Shown in pieces: positions 6,966 to 7,932 of a stretch of 7,932 bases of DNA. This DNA comes from Pedococcus sp. (GTDB taxonomy: Bacteria; Actinomycetota; Actinomycetes; Actinomycetales; Dermatophilaceae): the NCBI GenBank assembly GCA_025936615.1, contig JAICSZ010000080.1, positions 1 to 7,932 of the forward strand. The letters are read 5' to 3'. A model generated the notes under the pieces. That model had not been told where the DNA came from. It saw only the letters and a program-made list of their open reading frames with translations, and searched no databases. The position numbers and the translations under genes are program-made. The first letter of the stretch is position 1. Each line of letters opens with the position of its first letter.

Positions 6966-7736
6966 ATGAGCACCGCCCTGGTCACCGGCGCCACCTCCGG
7001 AATCGGCCTGTCCTTCGCCCACCAGCTCGCCGAACGCGGTCACGACGTCATCCTCGTGGCCCGTGACCGGGCGCGGCTCGAGAACGTCTCCGACGCACTT
7101 CGCGCCACCTACGGCGTCGGCACCGAGATCCTCCAGGCGGACCTGTCCGACCGCGCCGAGACCGGCAAGGTGGCCGAGCGGCTCGCCGAGCAGGCGCGCC
7201 CGGTGGACCTGCTCGTGAACAACGCCGGGTTCTCGCTGCGAAAGCGCTTCCTGGACAACGACATCGAGTTCGAGGAGACGGCCTTCGACGTCCTCGGCCG
7301 GGCGGTGCTCGTCCTGTCGCACGCGGCGGCGAACGCCATGCGCCATCGGGGTCGCGGCGCCATCGTCAACGTGTCCAGCGTGGCCGGCCAGATCAGCTCC
7401 GGCACCTACTCCGCGGTCAAGTCCTTCGTCACCGTCTTCACCGAGGGCCTGGCGACCGAGCTCAAGGGCACCGGCGTCACGGCGACGGCACTGCTGCCGG
7501 GTTTCACGCACACCGAGTTCCACCAGCGGGCGGGGGTGGACATGTCCTCGGTCCCGCGCTTCATGTGGCTCGACGCCGACCGCCTCGTGCGCGACTGCCT
7601 CGACGACGTCGCGAAGGGCAAGGTCGTCTCGGTGCCGAGCCCTCAGTACAAGGCGATCGTCGCCGGGCTGCGCGTCCTGCCCCGCTCGGTCGTGCGCGCC
7701 CGCGCGCGGACCGTCCACCGCCCCAGGGCCAAGTGA
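6966..7736 (+). CDS. Short-chain dehydrogenase/reductase, NADP-dependent type
   Basis: A 256-residue classical SDR with a Rossmann fold. It shows the cofactor motif TGATSGIG (7-14), D59 in the ADL segment after the fourth strand, NNAG (85-88), catalytic Ser138 in NVSSVAG, Tyr148 and Lys152 in YSAVK, and the PGF turn near 178-180. A basic residue after the second strand (VAR, R33) favours NADP(H) over NAD(H). Overall wording is closest to the broad DltE/YqjQ-like oxidoreductase group, whose substrates are mostly unknown, so no substrate is claimed. The last 20 or so residues are rich in arginine, ending TVHRPRAK, a slightly unusual basic tail. ATG 6966 is the natural N-terminus, two residues ahead of the first strand, and is supported by the -10 element before it. 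It is divergent from exoIII, and a hairpin follows about 55 bases after its stop. Confidence 0.93.
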   Translation: MSTALVTGATSGIGLSFAHQLAERGHDVILVARDRARLENVSDALRATYGVGTEILQADLSDRAETGKVAERLAEQARPVDLLVNNAGFSLRKRFLDNDIEFEETAFDVLGRAVLVLSHAAANAMRHRGRGAIVNVSSVAGQISSGTYSAVKSFVTVFTEGLATELKGTGVTATALLPGFTHTEFHQRAGVDMSSVPRFMWLDADRLVRDCLDDVAKGKVVSVPSPQYKAIVAGLRVLPRSVVRARARTVHRPRAK

Positions 7737-7791
7737 GCCGTATGCCGCGTGGTTGCGGCCGGGGATGTCCCTGATCTCCCCCTGACGTTCA

Positions 7792-7823
7792 CCCGACCTG
7801 CCCCGCCTTCGGGGGCGGTCGGG
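7792..7823 (+). terminator. Strong GC hairpin after the dehydrogenase gene, abutting the next promoter
   Basis: CCCGACC (7792-7798) pairs perfectly with GGTCGGG (7817-7823). Inside, CCCCG (7801-7805) pairs with CGGGG (7810-7814) around a CCTT loop, with a small internal bulge. There is no T-run, but T-less terminators are common in Actinobacteria. It ends one base before the candidate -10 box of the ABC gene, so as DNA it fills the -10/-35 spacer and could instead be an operator. Confidence 0.5.
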
Positions 7824-7824
7824 C

Positions 7825-7830
7825 TAACGT
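7825..7830 (+). promoter_or_regulatory. Candidate -10 element for leaderless ABC ATPase transcript
   Basis: TAACGT fits TANNNT and ends 7 bases before GTG 7838, with no Shine-Dalgarno sequence between. No -35 match is visible at 17-18 bases upstream, which lies inside the GC hairpin. Confidence 0.5.
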
Positions 7831-7837
7831 GTGCGCC

Positions 7838-7932
7838 GTGGACACCGTCGTGCGCACCGAGGGCCTGACCAAGGACTATGGCCAAGTCCTTGCCCTCGAC
7901 GCCCTGACCGTCGACGTCGGTGCCGGCATCAC
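7838..7932 (+). CDS. ABC transporter ATP-binding protein, N-terminal 31 codons (3' end outside window)
   Basis: The frame opens at GTG 7838 and runs off the end of the window. The visible residues include TEGLTKDYG and ALDALTVDV, the standard opening of an ABC ATPase: first strand, the A-loop aromatic (Tyr14) that stacks on adenine, then the second strand leading to Walker A, which would fall just beyond the edge. The style (single copy, G-I-T before Walker A) resembles exporter-type ATPases of the CcmA group, which usually precede a permease gene, but substrate and partner cannot be seen. The start is supported by a TAACGT box at leaderless spacing. The call rests on pattern alone because no Walker motif is inside the window. 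Confidence 0.78.
   Translation, partial: MDTVVRTEGLTKDYGQVLALDALTVDVGAGI

Noticed and set aside
6929..6994. Upstream ATG at 6994 (minus strand) as the exoIII start
   Set aside because: It would add residues not seen in the family and shift Asn7 and Glu34 out of the conserved numbering. GTG 6928 fits both the alignment and the -10 element.
6413..7066. Plus-strand open frame running across exoIII and into the dehydrogenase
   Set aside because: It is the antisense of a well-conserved ExoIII with every catalytic residue in place and has no motifs of its own.
1..7932. Defence, mobile-element or secondary-metabolite system
   Set aside because: No transposase, integrase, restriction, toxin-antitoxin, CRISPR or biosynthetic motifs are seen on either strand, and base composition is even throughout.

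Overview
The window is compact, uniformly GC-rich DNA (about 70% by eye) with short intergenic gaps, GTG and TTG starts, and families typical of Actinobacteria. The lprG-type lipoprotein plus P55-type exporter pair points to that phylum. I see no sequence that fixes the genus. There are seven genes, two of them cut by the window edges, and no RNA gene, insertion sequence, phage gene or CRISPR array.

Layout: (1) 1-1797 (+), the C-terminal two thirds of the disaggregase ClpB. (2) 1968-3665 (+), a GH13 (alpha-amylase clan) enzyme resembling trehalose synthase, behind a 170-base leader that holds a perfect 14-bp palindrome. (3) 3691-4458 (+), an LprG/LppX-family lipoprotein. (4) 4439-6085 (+), an MFS transporter of the Rv1410c/P55 type, overlapping gene 3 by 20 bases. 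(5) 6143-6928 (-), exodeoxyribonuclease III, convergent with gene 4. (6) 6966-7736 (+), a short-chain dehydrogenase divergent from gene 5. (7) 7838-end (+), the first 31 codons of an ABC transporter ATPase.

Genes 3 and 4 are the clearest functional unit. Their homologues in Mycobacterium tuberculosis form the lprG-Rv1410c operon, which moves triacylated lipids and lipoglycans out of the inner membrane. The transporter here appears to have an extra pair of hydrophobic helices. ClpB (protein rescue), ExoIII (base-excision repair) and the dehydrogenase are housekeeping or general metabolic genes with no obvious shared pathway.

Two signals are not explained by the gene list. First, a perfect 30-bp palindrome lies inside the GH13 coding sequence at 3495-3524, in codon phase, so both strands read the same ten residues. 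Second, four of the five starts that need their own promoter have a TANNNT hexamer 6-7 bases before an ATG or GTG, the arrangement expected for leaderless mRNAs. Two of these are divergent and packed into 37 bases. I found no convincing new multi-gene system; the region reads as chromosomal core with a few unusual local features.
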